Assembly: GCA_965237445.1 (NCBI GenBank)
Contig: OZ250142.1
Location: forward strand, 1,426,001-1,490,000
DNA: 64,000 bases
Direction: 5' to 3'
Source of the DNA: G963668185 sp965237445
GTDB lineage: Bacteria > Chloroflexota > Dehalococcoidia > Lucifugimonadales > G963668185
In this document: positions 43,935 to 52,064 of the stretch, piece after piece
How the letters are laid out: every line of letters starts with the position of its first letter
Numbering within the stretch: the stretch's first letter is position 1
The notes under the pieces: model-generated
What the model was told of the DNA's origin: nothing
Database searches by the model: none
What the model saw: only the letters and a program-made list of their open reading frames with translations
Translations under genes and position numbers: made by a program

Positions 43935-44471
43935 TTGAAGGAGTGGTTGGGCCCCAGAGGCAAAGTAGTTCGCTACGGGGCGATCCTGGTCGCCGCCTCG
44001 CTCGCCCTTGCGGTAGCTGCATGCCAGGAGCGTCCCGAGTTCATCGTAAGCGAAGGTCCTGACGGAATCGAAGGTGCTGGCGTTGCCGATCCTCCCCTTT
44101 ACGACTACGCTCCCTGGCCGGATGAACCTACTCCAGAGCCTTGGCCTGAAGGCGTCATTCCCTTTACCCGCCACATCGCCTCACCTGAGGGTGCCCGGGT
44201 GTTGCTGGTGGATACCGAACCTCTCTACCAGAACTTCCAGTACACGCTCCGGGATGTTCAGGTTGCGGCGGGAGACACGGTGACGTTGAACTTCAAGGCC
44301 CGCAGGGAGTACCACACGTTTACCATTGATCGCCTGAGCATCGACGAAGTGATCACGCCCGGGCAATCGAACAGTTACACGTATACGTTCCATGTCCCAG
44401 GCGCCTTTGAGTTCTATTGCATTCCACATCCGTACATGACTGGTGTCGTTACGGTCACGGCTGCCGAGTAG
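43935..44471 (+). CDS. Cupredoxin-domain lipoprotein 1
   Basis: A 178-residue exported protein. From TTG 43935 (GGAGGAGG upstream) it has a basic n-region, hydrophobic core and lipobox ending AVAAC, then a Pro/Glu-rich linker of about 50 residues. The C-terminal domain is a cupredoxin: His in EYHTFTID and Cys-His-Met in FYCIPHPYM form a type 1 copper site. It likely sits on the outer face of the membrane and carries electrons or copper. A second such gene follows after 40 bases. Confidence 0.88.
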   Translation: MKEWLGPRGKVVRYGAILVAASLALAVAACQERPEFIVSEGPDGIEGAGVADPPLYDYAPWPDEPTPEPWPEGVIPFTRHIASPEGARVLLVDTEPLYQNFQYTLRDVQVAAGDTVTLNFKARREYHTFTIDRLSIDEVITPGQSNSYTYTFHVPGAFEFYCIPHPYMTGVVTVTAAE

Positions 44472-44511
44472 GGGCCCGTTGCAGTCCGGCGAGGGCGAGG
44501 AGGACACGTTG

Positions 44512-45027
44512 ATGAGAGCAGGCAGGGGGCTGCTGATCGTTGGCGCTGCGTTGACCCTGGCATTGCTTCTGGTGACCGCCTGCAGGACGGACGACATTGT
44601 GATGCCGGAGCCCACGGCGGAGCGGGCCGCTGCTCCTGCAACGGAGCCTGACCCCGCGAACACACCGCTGCCAGCGCACATGGCTACGCAAATCGCGGCA
44701 AGGGCAGAGGGATACAAGACCATTTGGATGGTGACGGGGACCGAGCCGGGCGTTTACGCCTTTCAGCCTAACAGGCTGACATTGGAACAAGGCGACAACG
44801 TTCGCCTGCTACTGAAGGGCAGGGTAGAGCCGGAGGGGTACGGCTATCACACATTTACTCTCCCGTCCCAGGGATTCAGTGTGCTGGTCCCGGAGCGGAC
44901 CAAGTCAGTCTGGCTGTCGTTCGACGAACCCGGCGAGTTCGAGTTCTACTGCATTCCCCACCCGTGGATGCGGGGCACGATCACTGTGCTGCCAGAGGGG
45001 GAGCTTCCGGACGCAGATTCCGGCTGA
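44512..45027 (+). CDS. Cupredoxin-domain lipoprotein 2
   Basis: A 171-residue paralogue in organisation. ATG 44512 follows GAGGAGG at 44497. The signal sequence ends with lipobox LVTAC and is followed by a Pro/Ala/Glu linker. Copper ligands are His in YHTFTL and Cys-His-Met in FYCIPHPWM. Overall sequence similarity to the first protein is restricted to the cupredoxin core, so this is an old duplication or a pair with distinct partners. Tandem arrangement implies co-expression. No oxidase or nitrite reductase gene is in the window to name a partner. Confidence 0.88.
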   Translation: MRAGRGLLIVGAALTLALLLVTACRTDDIVMPEPTAERAAAPATEPDPANTPLPAHMATQIAARAEGYKTIWMVTGTEPGVYAFQPNRLTLEQGDNVRLLLKGRVEPEGYGYHTFTLPSQGFSVLVPERTKSVWLSFDEPGEFEFYCIPHPWMRGTITVLPEGELPDADSG

Positions 45028-45316
45028 CCGTCGTGCGCAAGCATATAGGCGGACAGCTCGAACACTGATCGTGTTTCCTCAAGCAAGGCTGCCAATGCGC
45101 AGCAGCAAAATGCATGCCTAATCTACCTTAAACGCGAATCTGGAGGCAGGCGCATGTTTTGGGGAGTTGAGCCATTGCCCAACTCAGGCTTGTGATTTCG
45201 GTAACAATCTTGACAACAATCCTAGTAGCAGGCAGTATCCGCCCCAATGCAGGGAAACGCATGCGACTACTTGTTGTCCAATTCCCGGCAGCTCAATTCA
45301 CTCTGGGTGAAAGACC

Positions 45317-47362
45317 ATGGGTAAGTACATCATCAGGAGAGCCCTCCTAGTAATTCCGACGTTGCTTATTGCGTCGTTCATAGTTTCGGGCTTGATCAGG
45401 ATGCTGCCGGGCGACTACATAGCGGCTGTCACACAGGGAAACAGAGAGGCTGGCACCCTGGCAGGTGAGCAGGGCGACTCCATAGCCCGAGCGAAGCTGG
45501 GCCTGGACAAGCCGTTCCTGGGCCAGTACATCAGGTTCATCGTGGGCTGGCCTGAGCGAGAAGGCCGCCTGGTCAAGGCTACAGAGAGTTCCAAAGACTT
45601 GAGCGTCTCCTTCAAGCAGCTCGGCGAGTTTGCCAGCGAACCGTTTACCTCGGCCACCTTCCGAACACACCTGGCGGGCTGGGCCACAGCCGGCGAAATA
45701 CTCTGGGGCACCACCAACGGAAGGTCCTGGGCGCCCGAGATCAAGGGTGAGCACCGAATCAACGCTATCGACTATGCCGACGATGAATATGTTTGGGCCG
45801 TTGGTGAGAACGGCTCTATCCTGCACTCGAACGAAGGCGGACACACAGTGCTCGAAGGGGGTGCGCGCAAGTTCACTTGGACGCCCCAATGCGGGGGATT
45901 CAAATACACCGAACAGGGCAACATCAGCGACTGCCTCGAGGACGAGTTCTACACTACCGAAGACCTACATGCCCTCGATGTGGTGGACCGTGAGAATGCA
46001 TGGGCCGTCGGAAACGGCGGCACTATCTTGAAGTCGGTTCCCTTAATGGCTACCGATGAGGAGACGGGTGAGCAGTTCCTGAGCAACACGTGGGAAACGC
46101 AAACCAGCGGCACTGGCGAGAACCTGAGGGGCGTCGTCTTCTTGGACGTTAATCAGGGGTTTGTGGCTGGCGACGGAGGAACGATTCTCAGGACGACCGA
46201 CGGTGGTGTCAATTGGGTTGAGGCCTCAACGGGCACAAGTGAAGACCTTCTGGATATTGCCGCGGCCACTCCCTCCAACATCGTGGCAGTTGGTGCGAAT
46301 GGTACGGTTGTACAGAGCGCTGATGGCGGGAGCAACTGGACCGCCAGCCAAATGTCCTACCAGGATGAAAACGGGGCCACCGTTGCTATAACCAGTAAGT
46401 TGCACGAGGTGGTGTTCACAGCCGAGGGGGACCGGGGGTTCGTAGGTGGCGATCCAATGGTCGTGGCCAGGACGACTGATTTCGGGCAGTCCTGGGAGAA
46501 CTTGCCACTGGTTGACACTGACGGTGACGCGATAGACAAGAGGCCGATTACCGGCGTGGCCTTGGGCCAGACCAAGTCTGGCGGGGTTCGCATGTACATC
46601 TCGACATGGAAATCGTTCTGGCGATGGGGCGCTGTTGGCGCAAACCTCGGAGAGTCCTTTACCGGAACGCGTACGGTATTGGGAGACATTGGACGAACGA
46701 TCGGACCCACTGTGCAATTGGGAGTCATGACGCTGATCCTCTCTACATTGGTGGCGGTGCCGCTGGGCATCTACTCAGCCATCAGGCAGGACACGGTTGG
46801 GGACTACGTAGGCAGGTCGGTCGCGATCATGGGCCTTGCGATCCCTTCATTCTGGCTGGGCACGCTCGTGCTGGTCATCCCATCCATCCTGTGGGACTGG
46901 GTGCCTCCGATGCAGTATGTGTTCTTCTTTGACGATCCCATACAGAACATTAAGTTCTTCCTCATGCCCACAGCGGTTGCCGGCCTCTTTGGCTCGGCCA
47001 CAGTCATGAGGATGACACGGTCCATGATGCTCGAAGTGCTGAGGCAGGACTACATCAGGACCGCGTGGTCGAAGGGCTTACGCGAACGGTTGGTCATTTG
47101 GCGGCACGCAGTGAAGAACGCGATGATCCCGATCGTGACGATCATTGGCATGCAGGTGCCGCTGATAATCGGCGGTCAGGTAATCATTGAGCGGATATTC
47201 AATGTGCCGGGGACCGGCAGACTCCTTGTCGAGGCGGTGAACAGGCGAGACTATCCAGTACTGCAGGGGATCAACCTGTTCCTCGCCTTCTTTATCGTTA
47301 CTTCGAACCTGATTGTGGACATTGCCTACGGCTACCTCGACCCGAGAATCAGGTACGAGTAG
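45317..47362 (+). CDS. DppB-like ABC permease with inserted Ycf48/BNR-type beta-propeller
   Basis: A 681-residue protein, twice the usual DppB length. Residues 1-79 are the standard start: helix 1 (ALLVIPTLLIASFIVSGLI), LPGDY and LGLDKPFLGQYIRF. Residues 436-681 are the remaining permease: SFTGTRTVLGDIGRTIGPT, five helices and the EAA loop (EVLRQDYIRTAWSKG). Between them (about bases 45554-46621) lie at least five propeller-type repeats such as GFVAGDGGTILRTTDGGVNW, IVAVGANGTVVQSADGGSNW and AWAVGNGGTILKS, as in Ycf48/HCF136. The insert falls in the external loop between helices 1 and 2. ATG 45317. A partner permease follows after 47 bases; no binding protein or ATPase is present. Confidence 0.92.
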   Translation: MGKYIIRRALLVIPTLLIASFIVSGLIRMLPGDYIAAVTQGNREAGTLAGEQGDSIARAKLGLDKPFLGQYIRFIVGWPEREGRLVKATESSKDLSVSFKQLGEFASEPFTSATFRTHLAGWATAGEILWGTTNGRSWAPEIKGEHRINAIDYADDEYVWAVGENGSILHSNEGGHTVLEGGARKFTWTPQCGGFKYTEQGNISDCLEDEFYTTEDLHALDVVDRENAWAVGNGGTILKSVPLMATDEETGEQFLSNTWETQTSGTGENLRGVVFLDVNQGFVAGDGGTILRTTDGGVNWVEASTGTSEDLLDIAAATPSNIVAVGANGTVVQSADGGSNWTASQMSYQDENGATVAITSKLHEVVFTAEGDRGFVGGDPMVVARTTDFGQSWENLPLVDTDGDAIDKRPITGVALGQTKSGGVRMYISTWKSFWRWGAVGANLGESFTGTRTVLGDIGRTIGPTVQLGVMTLILSTLVAVPLGIYSAIRQDTVGDYVGRSVAIMGLAIPSFWLGTLVLVIPSILWDWVPPMQYVFFFDDPIQNIKFFLMPTAVAGLFGSATVMRMTRSMMLEVLRQDYIRTAWSKGLRERLVIWRHAVKNAMIPIVTIIGMQVPLIIGGQVIIERIFNVPGTGRLLVEAVNRRDYPVLQGINLFLAFFIVTSNLIVDIAYGYLDPRIRYE

Positions 47363-47409
47363 CAGCAGTCCTGCCGGCAAGAAAAGCTTAGAGCAGAGGG
47401 AAGCAAGCT

Positions 47410-48399
47410 ATGGTTACAGAAGGAGCGCCAACTCCAGCCGTTCCCGCAGAAGGCGTACTCGCAAGACGCAAGGAGCGGGTCTGGTACATAGACCTGTGGT
47501 TCCAGCTATTCAAGACGAAGCCTCTGGCGGCGTTCGGCCTTGTCCTGATGATGACCTTCATCCTCATAGGCCTGTTTGCCACATGGGTTGCCCCGGAAGG
47601 GGTTAACGAGCCCCACACCGAGCGGCTCGTTGAGCAGGAGGACTTTGGAGGCGTGTTCCAGGCGTTCAGGATCCCCGGCCCAAGCTGGCGGCATCCGCTG
47701 GGTTTGGACGCCGTAGGGCGCGACTACCTTAGCCGCATCATCCACGGTGGGCGCACGTCTGCCCTGGTCGGACTCAGTGTCGTGGGGTTGAGCGTCTCGT
47801 TCGGGACGTTGCTCGGGGTGTACTCGGCCTGGTATGGCGGCACTTTCGACATGATTATGCAGCGCATCGTGGACGGCTGGCTCACGTTCCCTCAGCTCCC
47901 AGTTCTGATTACCATCGTGGCAGTGTTCCCGACGGATGTTGGCTTCATGCCGATCGCTGGATGGGCGATGTTCAAGATCATCCTCGCCATTGGCATTCTG
48001 TGGACGCCTTGGTACGCCAGGGTGCTTCGCTCGGCGGCGCTCGTAATTAAGGAGAGCCAGTACGTCGACGCCGCGAACGCGATGGGCGCCACGAGCCAGC
48101 GCGTAGTGTTGACGCACATAGTGCCTAACGTAATGGCAGCGGTGATCACGCTGGCAACGCTCAGCCTGGGCAGCGCGATCCTGGCTGAGACCTCGCTCAG
48201 CTTCTTGGGTTACGGCGTTCCGCCTCCCAACCCAACTTGGGGCGGCATGCTGACGATGGGCGGCGTGAGCCACCTGTACTCGGCGCCTTGGCTGGCGATC
48301 TTCCCCGGAGTGGCTATCTCCCTGATGGTGCTTGGCATCAACCTGCTCGGAGACGGGCTCAGGGATCTGCTCGATCCGAGGATGCGCGGTCAGCAGTAG
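47410..48399 (+). CDS. DppC-like ABC transporter permease
   Basis: A 329-residue inner-membrane permease of the peptide/nickel class. The N-terminal OppC domain helix (AAFGLVLMMTFILIGLFATWV) is followed by HPLGLDAVGRDYLSRIIHGGRTS, five more helices and the EAA loop (ESQYVDAANAMGATSQRV). It closes with GDGLRDLLDPRMR. It forms a heterodimer with the permease encoded just upstream, with ATPases supplied from elsewhere. Normal length, with no propeller insert. A strong terminator follows. Confidence 0.94.
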   Translation: MVTEGAPTPAVPAEGVLARRKERVWYIDLWFQLFKTKPLAAFGLVLMMTFILIGLFATWVAPEGVNEPHTERLVEQEDFGGVFQAFRIPGPSWRHPLGLDAVGRDYLSRIIHGGRTSALVGLSVVGLSVSFGTLLGVYSAWYGGTFDMIMQRIVDGWLTFPQLPVLITIVAVFPTDVGFMPIAGWAMFKIILAIGILWTPWYARVLRSAALVIKESQYVDAANAMGATSQRVVLTHIVPNVMAAVITLATLSLGSAILAETSLSFLGYGVPPPNPTWGGMLTMGGVSHLYSAPWLAIFPGVAISLMVLGINLLGDGLRDLLDPRMRGQQ

Positions 48400-48422
48400 C
48401 CGCATAAGTAGTGAATCCGTGA

Positions 48423-48456
48423 GCGCCCCGAACACTTTCGGGGCGCTTGCATTTTA
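48423..48456 (+). terminator. Rho-independent terminator after the permease pair
   Basis: Arms GCGCCCCGAA (48423-48432) and TTCGGGGCGC (48437-48446) with a CACT loop, followed by TTGCATTTTA. It closes the two-permease transcript before the oxidoreductase gene at 48500. Confidence 0.85.
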
Positions 48457-48499
48457 TGGCCGAACGATCCCGGCCATCTGGACCGCAAAGGAGTATTGA

Positions 48500-49714
48500 A
48501 TGGCAGGCACCAAACTGGATAAAGCAGAGGTCGTGGTCATTGGCGGTGGCGTATCGGGTCTGAGTTCGGCGTGGTGGCTCGCTCAGCAGGGAGCTGACGT
48601 AGTCTTGATCGAAAAGGGCGTCGTTGGCTGGGAGGCGTCGGGCCGCAACGGCGGCGGCTTGGGGCATCGTGCACATGACCCCCCCGTCACACCTCTCGCA
48701 ACAAAGGCACTCGAGTTGTGGCCCGAGATGCACGAGCGCTTGGGCTATCCGACCGAGCATGTACAGGGCAGGTGTCGCGTGGCGCTGACCGAACGGCAGA
48801 TGGAGGCGTGCGTTGCCGGCCACGAGATGTGCCAGAAGGCCGGCGTGCCGTCCTATCTGATGGATCCTAAGGAGATCAAGGAACTCGTGCCCGTTGTGAA
48901 CCCCGCAGTTGTGGGCGGGGTAATGGCGCCCACCGAGGGCAAGACCAACCCCCAGCGCGCAGTCCAGGGGTATACTTGGGCATTCCAGGACCTGGGCGGG
49001 CGACTGTACCAGCACACGACGGCTACTGGGTTCCAGATCAGCGGCGGGAGGGTCAAGACCGTAGAGACGAACCAGGGAGACATTGACTGCGACTTCGTGG
49101 TCAGTGCTGCCGGACCGCAGACCGGTCTGCTTGCCGAGATGGCAGGCGCGTTCGTGCCGGTGTCCCCGGCTCGAGTGGAGATCATAATCACTGCGCCGAT
49201 CCCTCGGCACTGGGCCGGCGGATTCGTGGGCAACGGGCTGTACGGCCGGCAGACGATGCGTGGCAACCTGGCGTACGGCGGAGGCCCGCACGAGTGGATA
49301 GACGTGGACAACACGACTCCGAGGAAGCCGAACACGCCGTTGATCCGAAACATCGCGCGGCGCCTCGCGGAGCTGTTGTCGGGCGCGGCTGAGGTACCGG
49401 TCATCAGGAGTTGGTCGGGTGTTGTGGAGCAGACGCCGGACATGTGGCCGATCATCGACTTCCTGCCGGAGCCGTCCAACTTTCTGGTTGTCACCGTGTC
49501 GGGACACGGATACGGACTGTCGCCGTCTACCGGCCTGGTTGTTAGTGAGCTGATCCTAAAGGGTGAGTCATCGATAAACATCGATGGATTGAGTTTCTCC
49601 CGGTTTGCGGACATACCGAAGGACTGGAAGGACGAGCGGGGCTGGGTGCCCCTACCGGAGGGAAGCTCATCCAGAGAAGAGCCTCGAGAGCCGGGAGAAA
49701 AGTACGTCTGCTAG
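48500..49714 (+). CDS. FAD-dependent oxidoreductase, DAO/DadA-like
   Basis: A 404-residue flavoenzyme of the glycine/D-amino-acid oxidase family. The N-terminal FAD-binding site is VVVIGGGVSGLSSAWWLA followed by LIEKG, and GRNGGGLGHR matches the family. The C-terminal FAD contact is VVTVSGHGYGLSPSTG. No signal peptide. It would oxidise an amine or amino acid to an imine, but the substrate is open. ATG 48500 follows AAAGGAG. Begins its own transcript after the terminator. A link with the D-amino-acid genes at 9.4 and 56 kb is possible but unproven. Confidence 0.88.
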   Translation: MAGTKLDKAEVVVIGGGVSGLSSAWWLAQQGADVVLIEKGVVGWEASGRNGGGLGHRAHDPPVTPLATKALELWPEMHERLGYPTEHVQGRCRVALTERQMEACVAGHEMCQKAGVPSYLMDPKEIKELVPVVNPAVVGGVMAPTEGKTNPQRAVQGYTWAFQDLGGRLYQHTTATGFQISGGRVKTVETNQGDIDCDFVVSAAGPQTGLLAEMAGAFVPVSPARVEIIITAPIPRHWAGGFVGNGLYGRQTMRGNLAYGGGPHEWIDVDNTTPRKPNTPLIRNIARRLAELLSGAAEVPVIRSWSGVVEQTPDMWPIIDFLPEPSNFLVVTVSGHGYGLSPSTGLVVSELILKGESSINIDGLSFSRFADIPKDWKDERGWVPLPEGSSSREEPREPGEKYVC

Positions 49715-50061
49715 GGGGCCGTCCTACAAGCCTGATTTGATAGCAGCCAGGCTCCCACATAAGCTGCGACCTGACGTTTCAGGCGAACTTGGAGCCTGAC
49801 TCTGAGGTGCGGCAGGCATAGGCTGGAGGCACCACAATCTCGTCTCCCCAAGCCCGCGCGGATGGACGCCGGGAAGAAGAAGGCGCATGCCTCAGTATCT
49901 CGGTCAGGGACCCAGCTCTGTTCGTTCTGGGCGTGCGAGAACTGTGATCGGCGTACGATGTCAGTCCGGGAACCTCGCCGGCGGACCTGGTGAGGACTTC
50001 ATCGAAGTGAAGGCGATGCCCGGCTGCCGGAGGGCTCGGCCCCAAGGACGAGAATGCCGGG
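49715..50061. other. Intergenic region between convergent genes
   Basis: About 350 bases with no supportable gene. A small hairpin, CCTGA-CGTT-TCAGG, lies near 49771-49784. Frames on both strands lack ribosome sites and family resemblance. Confidence 0.5.
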
Positions 50062-50736
50062 TTAAGCGGGTTTCCTGAAGAGGACTACGTTCTTCCGGGG
50101 GAAGACAGGTTGCCAGTTGTGCCGCCCGGCGATCCACTTCATCGTTCGCATGCTATAGAAGCAGAGGTGCGTTGGGTCGCGGTGATAGTACCAATCGGGG
50201 AAGCGGGACGGATCGTCTAGCAGCGAAGTCATGACCCCAAGCCAGCCGGGAGCGCGCAGCAGCCGGTCGAGCAGGCGGAACTGGCGTCCGGGATCACGGA
50301 AGTGCTCGGCCGTCTCGGTGCAGGTAATGAAGTCGTAATCGGCTTTCAGCGCGTCGTCGTCCGGAAAGAAGATTGGGTCGTAAACGGTTGCGCGGAAGCC
50401 GTCCTCGGTCATCATTTGCGCGAGGGCAGGGCCAGGTCCAGCGCCGAAGTCGAGCCCCCTAGCCCCGGGGGCCAAGTGGGACTTCAGTTCGTCGAAGAGC
50501 CTGGATAGGAACTTCCGGTATCGTGGATCAGACGGGTCGTTGTTGTGCTGCAGGTAACGATCCCGTTCCTCGTCGACGGTCGGGTGATACTGCGGCGGTA
50601 CGAACACGAGATCGCAGGTCCGGCAACGGAAGAACTCGCGCCGGCCGGACCTATCCTCCCTTACGTGGAACGCGTAGGAGCGCTCAGAGCAGCAGAGTGG
50701 GCACGGGTGCTCTGGTATGCTGGGGCCAAGTGACAT
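50062..50736 (-). CDS. Zinc-ribbon class I methyltransferase
   Basis: A 224-residue protein with an N-terminal zinc ribbon (CPLC near residue 12 and CRTC near residue 38). A SAM-dependent methyltransferase domain follows: LDFGAGPGPALAQM is motif I and DFITCTETAEHF corresponds to motif IV. The C-terminal part (YYHRDPTHLCFYS) resembles methyltransferases of cell-surface saccharide clusters with a similar ribbon. The target is unknown. ATG 50736 overlaps the 5' region of the divergent zinc-ribbon gene. Confidence 0.85.
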   Translation of the reverse strand: MSLGPSIPEHPCPLCCSERSYAFHVREDRSGRREFFRCRTCDLVFVPPQYHPTVDEERDRYLQHNNDPSDPRYRKFLSRLFDELKSHLAPGARGLDFGAGPGPALAQMMTEDGFRATVYDPIFFPDDDALKADYDFITCTETAEHFRDPGRQFRLLDRLLRAPGWLGVMTSLLDDPSRFPDWYYHRDPTHLCFYSMRTMKWIAGRHNWQPVFPRKNVVLFRKPA

Positions 50737-50758
50737 TAGGTATGGAGAGTGTGAGCGA

Positions 50759-50935
50759 GTGGCTAAGCCCCAGGATGTTCAGAAGGTGCTCAACAGCCTT
50801 TATGAGATCGAGGGCTGCCAGCAGTGTGGGACGAAGATAAGGTTCGGGGACTTCGACTGCCCGCATTGCGGGTCGGAGCTCGATGACCTACTGGAAGCGT
50901 GGGCCGAGCGCCTGGTGGAAGCGCTTCGCGACTGA
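50759..50935 (+). CDS. Small double-CxxC zinc-ribbon protein
   Basis: A 58-residue protein from GTG 50759 (GGAG at 50744), or 72 residues from ATG 50717. It has CQQC and CPHC ten residues apart, a rubredoxin-like zinc knuckle, followed by an acidic/amphipathic helix (ELDDLLEAWAERLVEALRD). Such proteins often act as adaptors, but no function is known here. The longer start would overlap the divergent methyltransferase gene by 20 bases. It ends six bases before the stop of the convergent phosphoesterase gene. Confidence 0.65.
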   Translation: MAKPQDVQKVLNSLYEIEGCQQCGTKIRFGDFDCPHCGSELDDLLEAWAERLVEALRD

Positions 50936-50941
50936 CGCCGA

Positions 50942-51808
50942 TCACAGGCTGACAGCTTCGGGGATGCGGCTCATAGCGAAGTATTCATGATCGATCCTGT
51001 CCTGATAGACCTTCACGACCCGAACTCCTGAAGGGTCTGCGCCGAGCGGGCATCCGACAGAACCGGTCGACACTAGCTGAATATCTCCGTATCGCGCGAT
51101 ATGGTTACGGTGCAGGTGGCCGCTTATGGAGAGGCTCACGCCGTACTTTTCGAAGATGTCCAGCAGGACGCGCCGGCGCTCTCCCGGAATGACCATCCAG
51201 TCGTCCGCCTCCTGGGAGTGTTTGACGAAGATGGGATGGTGGTGCAGGACGACGAGGTGGGCCACGCCGTTCGCCCGGCCTTCGGCGAGTGCCCGGCGCA
51301 GGAAGTCCTCCTGTGACACGAGCTCATCCGGGACCTCGGATGGATCAAACCAGACGCTGCTGTTGAAGACGACGAACCGGGAGCCCTTGTGATCGAACCA
51401 GTAGTTGTCGTCGCCGAATCTTCGCCGGTACTCCTCGATGGACTGGTCCGTTGGGGTGAGGCCGCAGTCGTGATTGCCGGCGACCCAGCGCATGGGGATG
51501 CGGGCGTCGAGAGTTGAAGTGATCTGGAAGAGTGCATCAAGCTGGGCGGTGTCGTTCGAATCGTTTACCAGGTCTCCGCAAATCGTGGCGAAGTCGGGCC
51601 TGAGCCGGTTCGCTGCGGCTACAGCTTGCCCGTACAACTCACTTTCCATCTCCACGCCTGTTGCGCCGGCCGCCTCCGGTGGAGCCTCCATGCCCTCGCG
51701 CTTGGAGCGTTCGAGGGACGCGGAGTCACGGGTGGCCAAATACGCGAACGCACCGAACTGGGTGTCGGCCATGGCAAGGAACCAGAAGTCTTGGTGCCGG
51801 TTGATCAA
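50942..51808 (-). CDS. Calcineurin-like metallophosphoesterase
   Basis: A 288-residue dinuclear metal phosphoesterase. The five metal-binding blocks are present in order: ADTQFG, CGDLVND, GNHDCG, LHHHP and SGHLHRN. The first block has Q where many family members have H. This set is shared with CpdA-type cyclic-nucleotide phosphodiesterases and purple-acid-like enzymes; the substrate is undetermined. No signal peptide. TTG start at 51808 is tentative; an internal ATG lies at residue 13, just ahead of ADTQF. Divergent from the HEAT/sigma operon with a 250-base gap. Confidence 0.88.
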   Translation of the reverse strand: MINRHQDFWFLAMADTQFGAFAYLATRDSASLERSKREGMEAPPEAAGATGVEMESELYGQAVAAANRLRPDFATICGDLVNDSNDTAQLDALFQITSTLDARIPMRWVAGNHDCGLTPTDQSIEEYRRRFGDDNYWFDHKGSRFVVFNSSVWFDPSEVPDELVSQEDFLRRALAEGRANGVAHLVVLHHHPIFVKHSQEADDWMVIPGERRRVLLDIFEKYGVSLSISGHLHRNHIARYGDIQLVSTGSVGCPLGADPSGVRVVKVYQDRIDHEYFAMSRIPEAVSL

Positions 51809-52064
51809 TCTTGCTACCTGCTGATGACTAAGTCGACCTTGTCGAGAGTGGAATATAGAGTGCCTTCTACGTGCCTGTCAATCCGGAGATCCTCCAGGCA
51901 ATCCGAAAGGCGGTTGGCGGCGTATCAGTAGATGGAGCGCGGCTGTTGTTCGGTGCGCCGTTGACCTGAACGCCCGCAAACGTAGACGCCGACCGGTTAA
52001 ACTTTCCGGGCCCGCCTGAAGGGCGGTACTCCGCTGCGCTCTCGCAGCCGTTTGAAGGATGGTC

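Noticed and set aside
45210..45240. TTGACA at 45210 as promoter of the permease genes
   Set aside because: No acceptable -10 box at 16-18 bases spacing.
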